NCBI RefSeq assembly: GCF_029784135.1
Contig: NC_073746.1
Location: 178,195,788-178,259,787, forward strand
DNA: 64,000 bases
From: Toxorhynchites rutilus septentrionalis
Lineage: Eukaryota; Arthropoda; Insecta; Diptera; Culicidae
Direction of reading: 5' to 3'
Shown in pieces: positions 34,481-45,109 of this stretch. Within the stretch, counting starts at the first letter, position 1, and each line of letters starts with the position of its first letter. Position numbers and translations under genes: made by a program. The notes below the pieces were generated by a model. That model ran no database searches. It was not told the origin of the DNA and was given only the letters and a program-made list of their open reading frames with translations.

Positions 34481-35970
34481 ATTACTTGCCAGGAACTCGG
34501 AGCTCACGCTCACTTCGAAAAGGATTACGTGCATGCTTACCCTCAATACGTGCGATACCCTTGGGGATGAGTAAAATAATATACGTCTGGTAAGGTTAAT
34601 GATCAGAATAGTAATGAAATAGTAATTTATTGCGATAAACTAAAAAAGTTACTGCGTTGCATTGATCACGCGATAGAGTGAAATGCTTGATTATAACTTC
34701 AACTATAGAGCAATTCCACGCCTAATCAGCCGACCGCTAACCATACACCCCCCTCCCCCCCTCCACTCTGCTTTTTTTGAAACTTGGTACTTATGATGGA
34801 AACAACCTAGAATCACAATTTTCGTATAATGGTGCTGTGTTGAGCTCACCAAAATAGAGATATGAATTTTTGAAAATTTATGAGATTCCAATACTTTGTG
34901 AAATCATAACAATTTAGCAAAAGTAACTTAAAAAATAGAATCTACTTGCGAATTAATATAAAAAAAAACTATATATAAGTTATGTCAGCTCAACTGACCC
35001 ACCTCAAAGAACAGCAACAAACATTGGAAGAAGCACTAAACGTGCTTCGACTAACATAAATGCGATAAGCTAAACCAAGCTCGGAAAAAGAAACCATTCA
35101 AGGAACAAACAACCGAAATAAACATAAACACAGACCTCAGCCACATGGAACAGATAAGCTACTACTAGTACAGGAAATGTGATAGGAGAACGAGTTTTGA
35201 CCACCAGCGGTGGAGCGAACACAGAAGACAGCGATAAGGATATTCGTGGTGTGGTAGGCAAATAGAATAAGTTTCCTGCAAGGCGTAAAACAGAAAATAA
35301 ATTAGTCTTAGTTCGATTATCACCGTGTTTCAATCGTTAGCAACCGAAACTCTAAGTCGAATAATTAACTTATATAATGTTTTATCCTAGGACTAACCGT
35401 TGTCAAGATATAATCAATTGATTAATAATAAAATCATGTTCGTGAAATATTAGAAAATGTTTACTGCTGCTCGACACTACTACTAAGGATCCGATTTTCG
35501 ATGTACGACGAAAAGTTAAAATTGGAAATAAATTGAATCTACCTGTTGACTGTAACACACGGCATACCGTTATTTGAAAGAAGTCGGGGAGGTCCTGAAC
35601 TGTCCTGAAAACGTGGTTCTATACCGACCCCCTGTTTTGATTCGTACTACATTTACACGTTAACTTGAGTGCTTACCATGAATGGCTCGCACAAACCCGG
35701 CTCAGCGAGCGTGGCGCACTACCGGGGGAATGCCCTTTTTCTGTTGGCCTCTGTTTTCCTCTTTCTTTAGCAGACATGAACCACACCGACCAGTAGAAAA
35801 CATAGTTAAAGAGTTAAACTATACAGTATACTTATAAAAACACAAGATTTTTATGCGATTTATAACCGTTGCAGTTAAGTCAGAGTCAGAGCAAGCTTCC
35901 CCTATCCACTGATGATTCAGCTTTTGAAATAGAGGCACACAAACTGTACCGAAAGGGTTGTTCCGAATAT
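34481..35970. other. region with no clear feature
   Basis: A short frame near 34981 reads MSAQLTHLKEQQQTLEEALNVLR, a coiled-coil-like stretch that could be the start of an LTR-element gag, but stops follow at once. A phrase AGTCGGGGAGGTCCTGAACTG near 35582 might be the edge of an LTR. Neither can be confirmed. Confidence 0.35.
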
Positions 35971-36959
35971 ATTGACGTAGGATTACGTCTTTCGGGAACA
36001 TCGTGAAAATTGTCCAATTTGAAACGCTTATTGCTCAGTAATTTCAGGTTGGATTGATGACATTTTTGCGTCAATCGATTTCGGCACTTCATAACAATTT
36101 TTTATATTGAACAGAATAATATATGTCATGAAAGTAACTATCGAACAATTGAAAAATCTCAACCCCTATCCTAACGGAAATACCCACTTCTGATTGGTGA
36201 AAATTGACGACACATGCGGCGGGTCCCTAACAGAGACATAAAAACCAAGCTGCCTGGGGGGAATTTGCATTGCAAATACATGAAAGTAGGGGAAGCTTTT
36301 GTTCCTACCTAAATGTATTCCCTAACAGAGACATCTAAACCAAGCTGCCTGGGGGAAAACGGCATGGCAAATATATGTCAGACGGGGGCATTTTTGTATT
36401 GTAAGTAAGGTGAGTATTACGATTATTTCTAGCAAATAAAATTTTAATTTAGAACTTTAATGTTGGTTGCTTCGTGAAATTTCATGTCAATGACCGATCG
36501 TGTATTGTGAAAAATTTAGCACAAGTGTAAGTGTAAAATTGTATATGGTAGCAGTTGTGTGAAAAATGACTTGATATATGAAACGATTTATTTCTATTTT
36601 CATAAATAAAAACCAAGGTGTGCTCCCGCTCGAGAACAGGTCGTTTGGTTTAATCTGTCTGTTTTGTTGTGTTCATTTTCACCCAAGGAAAGTTTATACG
36701 GCGTGAAAAATTGGAAAAGTGAAGAAATATTAAAAAAGTGATTTCCCATATGCTCTACATATAGTATTAGGTGTTGTTAGTCCATTTAAAATTCGCATTG
36801 GCTAGAATAAAAACTCATAAAGTAAAAACTATAAAAGAAAATTATCTTTTCCATTTCAAATATGTAACATGTTTTCACTGATGAGAAAAATGTATAATTT
36901 CATTCGGTACTGGTAATTATCTTATATTACTTTGGTGAGTGTTTTTTTCTTTATTGCAT

Positions 36960-37128
36960 TCATACATATCACAGGAGACATCTCGTCTAGGATCACAGAG
37001 TGCGGTTTTCATCGTATCTCATTTCACTTCGGTATCTTTTATCTGATACGCACCATCCAACGGCTGTTCACCATGCTTCTGTCATCATCACTCGGTAAAC
37101 ACTGGTGGAGTGAACAACCAAACAAAAC
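36960..37128 (+). pseudogene. histone H2B pseudogene, C-terminal half
   Basis: Frame 36977-37125 can be laid gaplessly on H2B from the DIFERIAAEAS helix to just before the C-terminus. Identical or similar positions include D-I..R-I, R-x-I-Q, L-L, L-x-K-H-x-x-S-E. The most telling part is IQ...MLL...LGKHWWSE against [20 protein letters not shown]. About the last ten codons of H2B are missing, and the frame runs into a histone stem-loop at 37129-37144. The N-terminal half is not recognisable. No function is expected. Confidence 0.65.
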
Positions 37129-37144
37129 GGCCCTTTTCAGGGCC
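37129..37144 (+). promoter_or_regulatory. histone mRNA 3' stem-loop, canonical
   Basis: GGCCCTTTTCAGGGCC is a perfect six-base-pair stem with the TTTC loop, followed by ACCA as in metazoan replication-dependent histone genes. CAAAGAGTTT (37157-37166) lies about a dozen bases beyond the stem, the place of the histone downstream element that pairs with U7 snRNA. Of the sites in this window it is the closest to consensus. Confidence 0.82.
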
Positions 37145-37271
37145 ACCAAATCATTATCAAAGAGTTTAACAATGTAATTCTTCAACCATATCCAAACTCA
37201 ACAGATAGCCTAACGGAATCCTACGTCAACTATGCGGTCGTGTCTTGGACAGAACCCTCCTGTGACTTTTT

Positions 37272-38950
37272 ATTTCAAGACATGTTTTCTAAATAACAAC
37301 GCAACGTTAGAAAATTGTATCGCGCTGCGGGGATGTGAGTATATTCACGGGAAAAATGCTCCATTATACGCTCATAACTCATTCCGTCAGTATTGCGAGG
37401 ACAATTGCTCAAAAACGGATAAATCTCGTTACAGCCATCGCGCAAACTGTATCTGGTTCATCCAGACATGCAATGGCAAAATGCTGCTTTCATGTTATCC
37501 CAACGATGTTCAACATTGTTAGATTGCATGATGGTAATCACTCGAGCTGAGGTTTTTGCTTGACTCTTTTTGGAGATGCTCGTCATTGCTGCAATTGTTA
37601 CGGTTTCTTCTAGCATCCTTCTGTGCTGAAATTTACAGAAGGCGAGGGTAATTAGATGAAATCATATTCTCGTCAATGATGATGCAACGTGGATCGTTAG
37701 GAACTCTTATTTATTTGAGAACTATGTTGTGTTTTTCTTTAATAATCGCTTCAAAAGTTGCTGTGCCAAACATGGATTTATAGCATTGGTTTCCAGGTTG
37801 GATCAACCAATCTGATTGCTCACCGATTCATCTCACACTTCGTAAGCATCATGCGATATCCATCATGCAGATCATACCGCATGCGAAAGTGGTGAATGGT
37901 TCAACAACGTGTGAGAATTTCAAAATAAGAAGATTTGCACGTTATTTCATCGGCAGCATTTCCGTCATACAAAATTACGCAACGCCATCCGCAATGCGTA
38001 ATGAAAATTCATCGTCACGTTCCCGACTAATGATGTCAGCTATGGATGCGAAGGCACTGGGTGAAATCACGCTCTCTCTCTGGCATTTGGCTAACAAGTA
38101 CACACTAAGATTCGATTAATTTTTTATGCTTCATTTATTTGAAGCATTTGACGGGACGGAAGCCGGAAATTGGATTTACCCTTGTTTGCCACGCGGTATT
38201 CAATGTACCATTCGGCGGAAGGTAATCCGGAGAGCTGAAATGGTTTTAATATCAGTTTAAAAATTCTCTCCATTAATTTAATTTGTCTTCAAATGAGCAG
38301 TAATTATGACAATGAGTAGCAATTAGAAATCCGAAATAATTAACGCTGAATTTGCTTATTTAGGAAATTATTTTATATGCGAACATTAATTATCCGGGTG
38401 AATATTGAATTGATTAATGGGGTCAATTTGGATGATGCTGCCTGCTCAACTTGCTCAATGATATAATTTATAAAATTCTGGATTAAATTCACACCCTTCC
38501 ACCCTCTATTATTACAGATGAATTTGGTGTGAATATGCAATTAACTTGGCACCAACTGAATTGTATTGTTAGGTGATTAGTAGCGCATATGTTTGATATT
38601 TAATTATACAAAAAAAAACTGATTGACCGGCTTTGTCGGGGTTCAGTCAAACAATAATTTCTCATCTGTAAAGTCGATGCGTGCAATTATATTGTACAAA
38701 TTCAACTATAGGACATCTCGAATGAGTTATACTCGTACTCAGTAATCACCACTCACGTACTCACATTGACCTGGTGTTCAACGGCCATATTTAATTATAT
38801 CATTATCCATTGTCCGAATGAATAATTTTACTTTGATATTTTTTTAATTTATGAATGAATTACCAATTGTTCTAATGGATGAAACACGCACTCGCTGAGC
38901 AGCGCTTTAATTCTTACTAAAATCACTGGTTTGGTTAGAAAAAAAAACTG
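37272..38950. other. 1.7-kb region with no recognised feature
   Basis: AT-rich sequence with a few frames of 70-96 codons directly after copy 9. None resembles a known domain. No RNA gene or transposon ends were seen. Confidence 0.45.
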
Positions 38951-39114
38951 AAAAAAAGACGGGTGGGTAATGTCGGGGACATAACCGGAGTGACGTAGGA
39001 CTATACAAAGGGGACAGCTTTTGTTAAATATATATTTTAAATATATTGTTTTATTTTCTTCTCCCACGTGAATACCTACCTATCTACCTGAAAAATGGAT
39101 TAGTTTACTGTTTA

Positions 39115-39150
39115 CTCTTTATGAATATGTTGATGGTTCTGAAAATAACC
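39115..39150 (-). promoter_or_regulatory. histone 3' stem-loop and downstream element of H2A pseudogene
   Basis: On the minus strand GGTTATTTTCAGAACC (39150-39135) forms the histone hairpin with one mismatch in the stem and the TTTC loop. AAAGAG (39120-39115) follows about 14 bases later. It lies just downstream of the H2A pseudogene in the same orientation, where an H2A gene would carry it. Confidence 0.65.
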
Positions 39151-39164
39151 TTTGGTGTTGTGTT

Positions 39165-39622
39165 TTTGTTATCACTCGATATTCCCATCTTGTTCGGTTA
39201 AACCTTCCTGTTTAGCTATTTCGTTTGCCACTCGCCACAGCTTTCACAGTTGGAAAATTTCTTCTCATCCAGCTTGTGACATATTGTTCAGTAAATTACA
39301 TTTAATGCGACGTGCCGGAGAAACTTTGCCACTCACTGGAACCACTGCCACTTGCCTTGATGAGCGCCGAACCGAAGCTGCTCTGTTCTTGATGCGGGTT
39401 TTCTGATTGTCGTGAGCAGATTAGCAAGCCAACTCGAGCATTCCGACGGCCGAAACTCTATAATCGCTGTTAGGTATACTGGTGCTCCGGCACCAATCCA
39501 ATCGGCCTAGTTACCCTTGCGGAGCAATCAGTGAATGCGACCAACAGGGCACTGCACACCTGCACGATTTGAGTGGGACTTTGCCTTTCCCTTAACTTGT
39601 CCTCCTTTGTTACGTCCACGAT
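39165..39622 (-). pseudogene. histone H2A pseudogene 1
   Basis: From about 39622 leftward the minus strand gives [20 protein letters not shown], then PVGRIH-stop-LLRKGN-stop, then GAGAPVYLTAIIEF. After a frameshift come LEL, A and the DNQKTRI-like stretch. This follows H2A through its N-terminal tail and histone fold. The C-terminal third is more eroded (RHVALNVIY, then V-stop-PN). The ATG is changed or shifted, and TGA and TAG stops interrupt it. A TATAAAA box lies upstream at about 39690-39700 on the minus strand. Confidence 0.85.
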
Positions 39623-39689
39623 GCCGATGCCGTACAACCACACGGGTTTACGGTTTGAAAGAAAATAAGATATTTTTTTGGGGTCCGCG

Positions 39690-39702
39690 TGTTTTATACT
39701 CT
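39690..39702 (-). promoter_or_regulatory. TATA box upstream of H2A pseudogene 1
   Basis: AGTATAAAACACG reads on the minus strand about 75 bases before the start-codon position of the H2A pseudogene, a usual distance for a short histone 5' UTR. Confidence 0.5.
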
Positions 39703-39858
39703 AGCGGTACACACTCACAGGATAGAGACAAATCGGCAGACTCAGCCAGAGGGGCGAGTCCAACGAGACGAACGAATGAGCGTTAAAAGGGAGCGATGGC
39801 AAAAAAATACATTCATTACGATTTGTTCGCTCGTTGGTTTCACATGCAGGCTAAAAAG

Positions 39859-39900
39859 GGTCCTTTTCAGGATCACAAAATTATCTTCAATCTAAAGAGT
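39859..39900 (+). promoter_or_regulatory. second histone 3' stem-loop in copy 10, plus strand
   Basis: GGTCCTTTTCAGGATC (39859-39874) pairs fully if a G:T pair is allowed and has the TTTC loop. CTAAAGAGTTT lies about 18 bases on. It points away from the H2A pseudogene. In insects H2A and H2B are usually divergently transcribed, so this could be the end of a vanished H2B partner, though no H2B coding sequence remains between 39740 and 39850. Confidence 0.62.
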
Positions 39901-39904
39901 TTAT

Positions 39905-40075
39905 TGTTTTCACTCACTCGATATTCCCATCTTGTTCGGCTAAACCTTCCTGTTTAGCGATTTGTTGCCACTCGCCTCAGCTTTCACAGTTGGAAAATTT
40001 CTTCCCATCCAGCTTTGTGACATGTTGTACAGTAAATTACATTCAATGCGACGTGCCGAAGCGCCACTCAGTGTC
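39905..40075 (-). pseudogene. histone H2A 3' segment (duplicate)
   Basis: This 170-bp block matches 39160-39325 at roughly nine bases in ten, including CTCGATATTCCCATCTTGTTCG, AACCTTCCTGTTTAGC and GTAAATTACATT. By homology it is the C-terminal end of another H2A copy on the minus strand. It begins just past the plus-strand stem-loop, the tail-to-tail arrangement expected between neighbouring units of an H2A-H2B array. Confidence 0.6.
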
Positions 40076-40619
40076 GCATTAGAGGCGATTTTAACCTGTA
40101 ATTGAACATTTGCGATGACAGTGGTACAGTGTCGACTTTCAATGTGGGGTCATAATTTGGATCTCTATGTTTACAAAAATGTCCAACTAAATAAGTCGCA
40201 TTACATGTCCGTCCAATTAGCTAAATGTCGAACTAATTGTAAATTACTGTACTCTCAATCTGGAAACAATTTAAGAATTGGTGAAAATTGAATAATCAGG
40301 AAAGTCCCCAACTATCAATAAGCTCAGAACAACTGCCAAATTCACATACTCAACAGATCCTGGCAAACAAGTGATGAAAAAATCAATTTGTGTTTTATTA
40401 TTATTTTGGATAATGTTTTAGAAAGCATTGAACTGTATTTCCTAAACTCTTTTTTGGAAGGTTTAATGGCCCTTGTTTTTTGGAATGGTTCCAATTTAGA
40501 AAACTTAGTACTCGTGGTTTTGAAAAAAACCATTTCGAACGCCCTCGATGCCACCTTGTTCTGGATTTGCCACCAAAGCAGTTTGTATAAAGAACAAACT
40601 TTTTTCTTCTGCTACCTGA

Positions 40620-40915
40620 TGCCGTTTTGCGATTGCGTTTGCCACTCGCCACTCGCTGCAACTGCCTGTTGTCTTGATGTCCACCGAACCGAATGTGTTC
40701 TGTTCCGAATGCGGGTTTTCTTATCGTCGCGAGCAGCTTTGCCAGCTAACTCGATCACTTCGGCGGCCGAAACTATATAACGCCGGCTAGGTGGACTGGT
40801 GCACTGGTACTAACGCGCTCGGCCTAGCTACCCTTGCGGGGAACTCCAGATCAACACGGTTCGAGCGGGATTTTGCCTTTCCCTTCACTTTTCCTCCTTT
40901 ACCATGTCCATACAT
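40620..40915 (-). pseudogene. histone H2A pseudogene 2
   Basis: It starts at an ATG (40915): MYGHGKGGKVKGKAKSRSNR, then VDLEFP, closely matching the H2A N-terminal tail. About eight codons (VGRIHRLL) are then lost with a frame change. RKGS-stop-AERV, SAPVHLAGVI and, after another shift, AAEVIELAGKAARDDKKTRI follow. The match fades after about 40705. The N-terminus is better preserved than in pseudogene 1. The upstream sequence ACCGTACACCGCATCG resembles the 5' leader of pseudogene 1. Confidence 0.87.
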
Positions 40916-41439
40916 GGCTGCTTGGGTTGGTTTGTTGATGTGTTGTGATGCGAATCGATGCGGTGTACGGTTTGGATGAGAATGATCGTTACGGCAGCGG
41001 AGCGGGGATTTTTAAGCTGACTGGCTGGCTCGAGAATTACGCATGTGTGAGACTGCGACCAATGTTTCGTTCATTTTTTTCTTTTTCCTTTCCAATCGTG
41101 CTTCATTCTATTTCGCAGCTGCTCTGGTTGCCCGTTTTGGTCGGTACGATTTGAGGAGCACAAAATGGACCAATCAAAATTGGGGACATAGTGCATTTTG
41201 ACAATGCTTGATATTTCACAATTATTCAATTATTTATCTCAAGAAAAATTAAATGTTATTCGTTATGATAGATGCGTAGATATATTTCCTATCAATTGAT
41301 GCAAAAAAAATTGCGATGTATTGAGAAATGCTCGAGTTATAAGCGTTCCAAATCTTGCATTTTTTCCTACTTGTTCAGTGCCTAGATTTCCATTTCACCC
41401 CCTATATCTTCCGGTTAGACGTAGTCCTACGTCAAAAAA

Positions 41440-41825
41440 TTACATTTATGAATTGCCTGAAAAGTGGGCTAATCTGCTGGTTCTATATTCTTTGTTTCGA
41501 ATAAAATATTTTCAACCATTCAAGAAAATTAAACGTGTTTTCCTGATGACCAAATTCCGGACATTGACTGATTCAGCAGATTCAGCTCAGATTGAAGTTG
41601 AGGGTACATATAATTAATTTTGCATTGTATTTGGAATAAATATATAAATCGGGATAATGAATGATCGACAGCAAACCAACTTATGCTATTTTCTTATTTT
41701 ATTATTCAAAAGTTATTGCCTTGGGTGAAAATCGCTAGCAGTAAAACCAACCGAAGGCTTCCTATCTTATACAACAATTGAGCTGCAGATAACCAAAGAT
41801 AATATTATATTTATTTCACTTAGAT
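41440..41825. other. unassigned spacer
   Basis: AT-rich sequence with no recognised feature between copy 10 and the LINE fragment. Confidence 0.5.
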
Positions 41826-42875
41826 TAAAAAAAACATCTCACAGACTGACAAATCTTAAATACTACCTAATATTCCTAATTCTACGTTTAAAATCACATT
41901 TAGATACATTAAAATCGAAGTGACATTGAACTTCATTAAACGCACGGAAGCAGCTGGACAAAGGACAGTTTTGCCCGTACGACGTTGTATGCGGCCGTAT
42001 CGCCAATAGCTGTCTTTCGCGGAGCTGTCTGGTGGGAGCGTAAAACCGTATCTCGCTGATTAACTCCGCACAGTCGATGTTTCCGGACAGTAAATCGAAG
42101 ACAAACAGACGTTGAATTTTCTTCCGCCTCGCCGAAAGCGTTTCTATGTCAATAAGCATGCAGCGACTTTCGTAATCAGGAAGATGAGCGGGATCATTCC
42201 ATGGCAGCGTTGCACTTTTTCGATCCTGATGATGTGCGTTGTATGGTAAGGAACCCACACGCATGCTGCGTATTCAAGGACACTTCGAACCATTGAGCTG
42301 TACAGAGCCTTCAGCGTGTATGGGTCACGGAAGGACTGCGTGTTCCGCCGGATAAACCCTAGAACAGCGTATCCTTTTGCAATGACGTTGTTGATGTGTT
42401 CGGTAAACTTTAGTTTGATGTCGAGAATTACCCCGAGATCTCGAATGGAGGTAACGCGATCGATAACAGCAGAACCGATTATGTAGTCATGGGACAGAAA
42501 CGATTGGCGCTTTGTAAATGTGATTGTCTTGCACTTGCTGATGTTCAACTCCATGCCATTATCAGCACACCATGCAACCAATTCATTCACGTCAGCTTGT
42601 AGAGCATAGCAGATGGAAGATGGAAGAGATTTTCCTAAATATTTTTAGGTCATCAGCGTAGAAAAGCTTACCAGACCTCAGCCGGCTGGCGAGATCATTG
42701 ACGAAGAGAATGAAAATCAAGGGCCCAAGAACGCTCCCTTGAGGGACGCCGGATGAAATAAGATATGTACGGGAACGAGCACTTCCAACTCTCACGAAAG
42801 CTTTTCTATCGGTTAGATACGATCTGAGCCACTCAGTTATCCATTCAGGAAGTCCAATATGTTTTTATTGTAGTT
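41826..42875 (-). pseudogene. Jockey-like LINE fragment (reverse transcriptase C-terminal half)
   Basis: Minus-strand frames give SSGVPQGSVLGPLIFILFVNDLA and YADDLKIFR (catalytic box), then NELVAWCADNGMELNISKCKTI, LGVILDIKLKFTEHINNVIAK and LEYAACVWVPY, then a tail with LPWNDPAHLPDYESRCMLIDIETLSARRK. This is RT blocks 5 onward with the tail found in Jockey/CR1-related LINEs. An A-run on the minus strand (41833-41826) is probably the 3' end. The 5' part is lost and two frameshifts are present. Confidence 0.85.
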
Positions 42876-43592
42876 CAATAGCTGGAGGCTGCTGACGGAA
42901 ATCAGCGGTGCCCCAATTAACACGGTTTGTTATGGAAACCTTGAATTCGACTCTATCCAACGCCAGTAGATCTTTCCGAATAATACATTATTCTGGCACA
43001 GGCATCCTGGAAGAAAGCCGACTCATCGAGTGAATTGTCAACCTTATTCGTTCATGCAATTAAATTATGCTTCTTTCCTGAGCTGTATCATGCTCAATTG
43101 CAAAAAAATAGTAGGTCATTCAAGTTGTGTATGTATCAGTGTACCATGCGGTGATTGCTGGAAAATGTATTTAATCTTATGATGAAAGTTGTTTCTCGCT
43201 CGTAGGTATACAATTAAGCCACCGGTATCAGATGTTTTCAGCGATATAATTCCTAAGAAATTTCATTAAAACGATGGGCACGTTTCCAATCACCTTCTTG
43301 GAATTGATGAACTTCATCGAAATTTGAAGAAATGAAACCATGATGCAGGGGGATGGAATTGGTATCGATTCGATTTGGAAGTGTTGGAGCGGGCACAGAG
43401 TTTGTTGGGCTTGTTTTAATTATGTTATTATGATATCTAGTCGGAGTATTTCCGGGGAAAAATAGAAACTTTGCAGCATTAAGCTGTGTTTCACCCAATT
43501 TCATACAGTAACATTTGAACCATGCTATGAACTGTTTGACTTGCAAAATATTCTGCTTTGCTTTCATTTAACTACAATAGTAGATATGTGGG
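42876..43592. other. unassigned region
   Basis: It contains a 104-codon minus-strand frame (43253-43567) without family resemblance. It could be the edge of a LINE or a chance frame. Nothing else was recognised. Confidence 0.4.
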
Positions 43593-43652
43593 TGCTCCCG
43601 TGACCAAGTGGTTAGCGTCACGCATAACATGGCGGGAGTTCGGGTTCGATTG
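43593..43652 (+). repeat. tRNA-derived SINE head (tRNA-Val-like)
   Basis: TGCTCCCGTGACCAAGTGGTTAGCG contains a Pol III A box, and GTTCGGGTTCGATTG contains a B box about 35 bases on. The arms resemble tRNA-Val with a degenerate anticodon region (CATAACA). Complementary acceptor and T-arm strands are incomplete, so I read it as a SINE head, not a working tRNA gene. The SINE body beyond 43660 is not defined. Confidence 0.6.
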
Positions 43653-43953
43653 AAATGAAATGGTCCATAAAACAGAATACGCTGATGACCAACATTGGTT
43701 GCTCCCGACTTCGCATTAAATTCCGGGCTTGGAGTGGTTTGCTGTAGGTCTGGTTGTGATGGATATTATTGTCATTTATAACGCTGTGGATAAATTTTAC
43801 AGTCTGAGATTCGCGCAGTCCAGTAAGAGGCAGTATGCTATCAGAATCGTCAGAATACAAGTCTGAAGTAGAGTGGAGGATTGGTAATTCAAACACCTAT
43901 TCTGCAATACATATTTTTTTTTAGTTTTGTTTTACATGCATGTCTCCATACTA

Positions 43954-44866
43954 CAGGGTGGGCCATTTAAAGTGGAAGCATCTGGCAATAACTTTTGACA
44001 GAGATGTCAGATTAACAAATGTCATACCGCGTTGGAAGCGTCATTTCAGTACAATTTTAACCATGGAACAATACACACCTAAACAACGCGCTAAAATTGT
44101 TCAGCTGTACATTCAAAATAACTTCTCAATTGTGTTAGCTAAACGTGCGTGGAAAAATAAAAATAAAGTTAAAACATCGCCTGGAGACAACACTATACGT
44201 CGATTATATGCCAAATTTATATCGTCTGGTAGTGTTGGTAATGCCAGTCATCTGTCCAGACAACGACCAACACGTTTCGACGAGAATATTGATGCCGTTC
44301 GAAAACAAAAATGGAGCAACGGTAACCGTGAATGGGGAGCGTTATCGGACAATGATAACCGATTTTTTATTGCCATTTGTTCGTGAAAATGAATTGGACA
44401 ATTACTGGTTCCAACAGGACGGCGCTACATGCCATACAGCGGCTGCCACGACCAAATTATTGCGCGAAATGTTCCCCGGAAGATTAATATCGAAAAACGG
44501 CGATTATGACTGGCCACCGAGATCACCTGATTTGACGCCTCCTGACTTTTTTTTATGGAATATTTAAAATCCAAGGTATACACTGGTAAACCAAGGACCC
44601 TGGCTGTGCTGAAAGACAATATCCGACACGAAATTGCTGCCATATCGGCCGAAACATTGGGCAAAGTGATGGAAAATGCCGAAAAAAGGGCACATTTTGC
44701 GGTCAAGGCCAGAGGCGGTCATTTACGAGATATCATAATCAAAAAGTAGTTAGAACAAATCTCCTTGGACCAAAATAAATGAATTTCAAACAAAATTTTT
44801 TAAAATTCCACTTCTTTACTTTGCTATTGCAAAAACAAATCCTTCCACTTTAAATGACCCACCCTG
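43954..44866 (+). mobile_element. rosa-type (DD41D) mariner relative, internally deleted
   Basis: Inverted ends CAGGGTGGGCCATTTAAAGTGGAAG and its counterpart (44842-44866) are flanked by TA on each side. The transposase N-terminus (44063 on: MEQYTPKQRAKIVQLYIQNN...ENIDAVRK) joins abruptly to the C-terminal part (NGERYRTMITDFLLPFV, QQDGATCHTA, WPPRSPDLTPPDFFLW). The second and third catalytic aspartates are separated by 41 residues, as in rosa. The first aspartate was lost with the deleted centre. The two halves are in different frames. Confidence 0.85.
44063..44750 (+). pseudogene. DD41D transposase, central region deleted
   Basis: 44063-44315 encodes the helix-turn-helix part and 44320-44750 the C-terminal catalytic part and tail (SKVYTGKPRTLAVLKDNIRHEI...RGGHLRDIIIKK). 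Only D2 (QQDGATCHT) and D3 (DLTPPDFF) remain. The protein would cut and join TA-flanked ends but cannot be made here. Confidence 0.82.
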
Positions 44867-45109
44867 TATTATTCCATATTGCAATCAGTGTTGTCACACG
44901 TACAGATTTATCTGGAAAGGTACAGATTTTATCGTTATTTTTGGTACGGTACATTTTTGGTTCGGTACAGATTTTCGTCAAAAAGTACAGATTGATACAG
45001 ATTTTTTCCGCGTGTAAAATTTTATAGATTTGAACAAAGCAACATTCAGGTATATGATGACTTTTACGCTGCAGTTGCATTTTTTGAGTAAGTTTTGCTC
45101 CAGGTCAAC

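Larger units (their letters stand above)
35971..37271 (-). repeat. GACGTAG-family element, copy 9, with H2B remnant
   Basis: The same structure as copies at 24472-25821 and 49408-50592. The + strand starts TTGACGTAGGATTACGTCTTTCGGG, has two degenerate 115-bp units (36225-36400), an AT-rich block with GTGCTCCCGCTCGAGAACAG, then the H2B remnant and histone stem-loop, and ends GTCTTGGACAGAACCCTCCTGTGAC. Near-identity with the other two copies shows that the histone piece was amplified as part of the element. Confidence 0.74.
38951..41439 (+). repeat. GACGTAG-family element, copy 10, with H2A genes
   Basis: The left end has ACGGGTGGGTAATGTCGGGG, ACATAACC and GTGACGTAGGACTATAC. The right end has CACCCCCTATATCTTCCGG and AGACGTAGTCCTACGTCAAAA. 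It is the largest copy, about 2.5 kb. It contains a nearly full-length H2A pseudogene with 3' stem-loop (minus strand), a second histone stem-loop on the + strand, a repeated H2A 3' segment and a further H2A copy. This resembles a condensed tandem histone array. Copy 5 (14954-15628) shares both of its ends without the histone part. Confidence 0.75.

Noticed and set aside
43593..43652. A functional tRNA-Val gene
   Set aside because: The A and B boxes are recognisable, but the acceptor stem and T-arm do not pair properly, so a SINE head is more likely.
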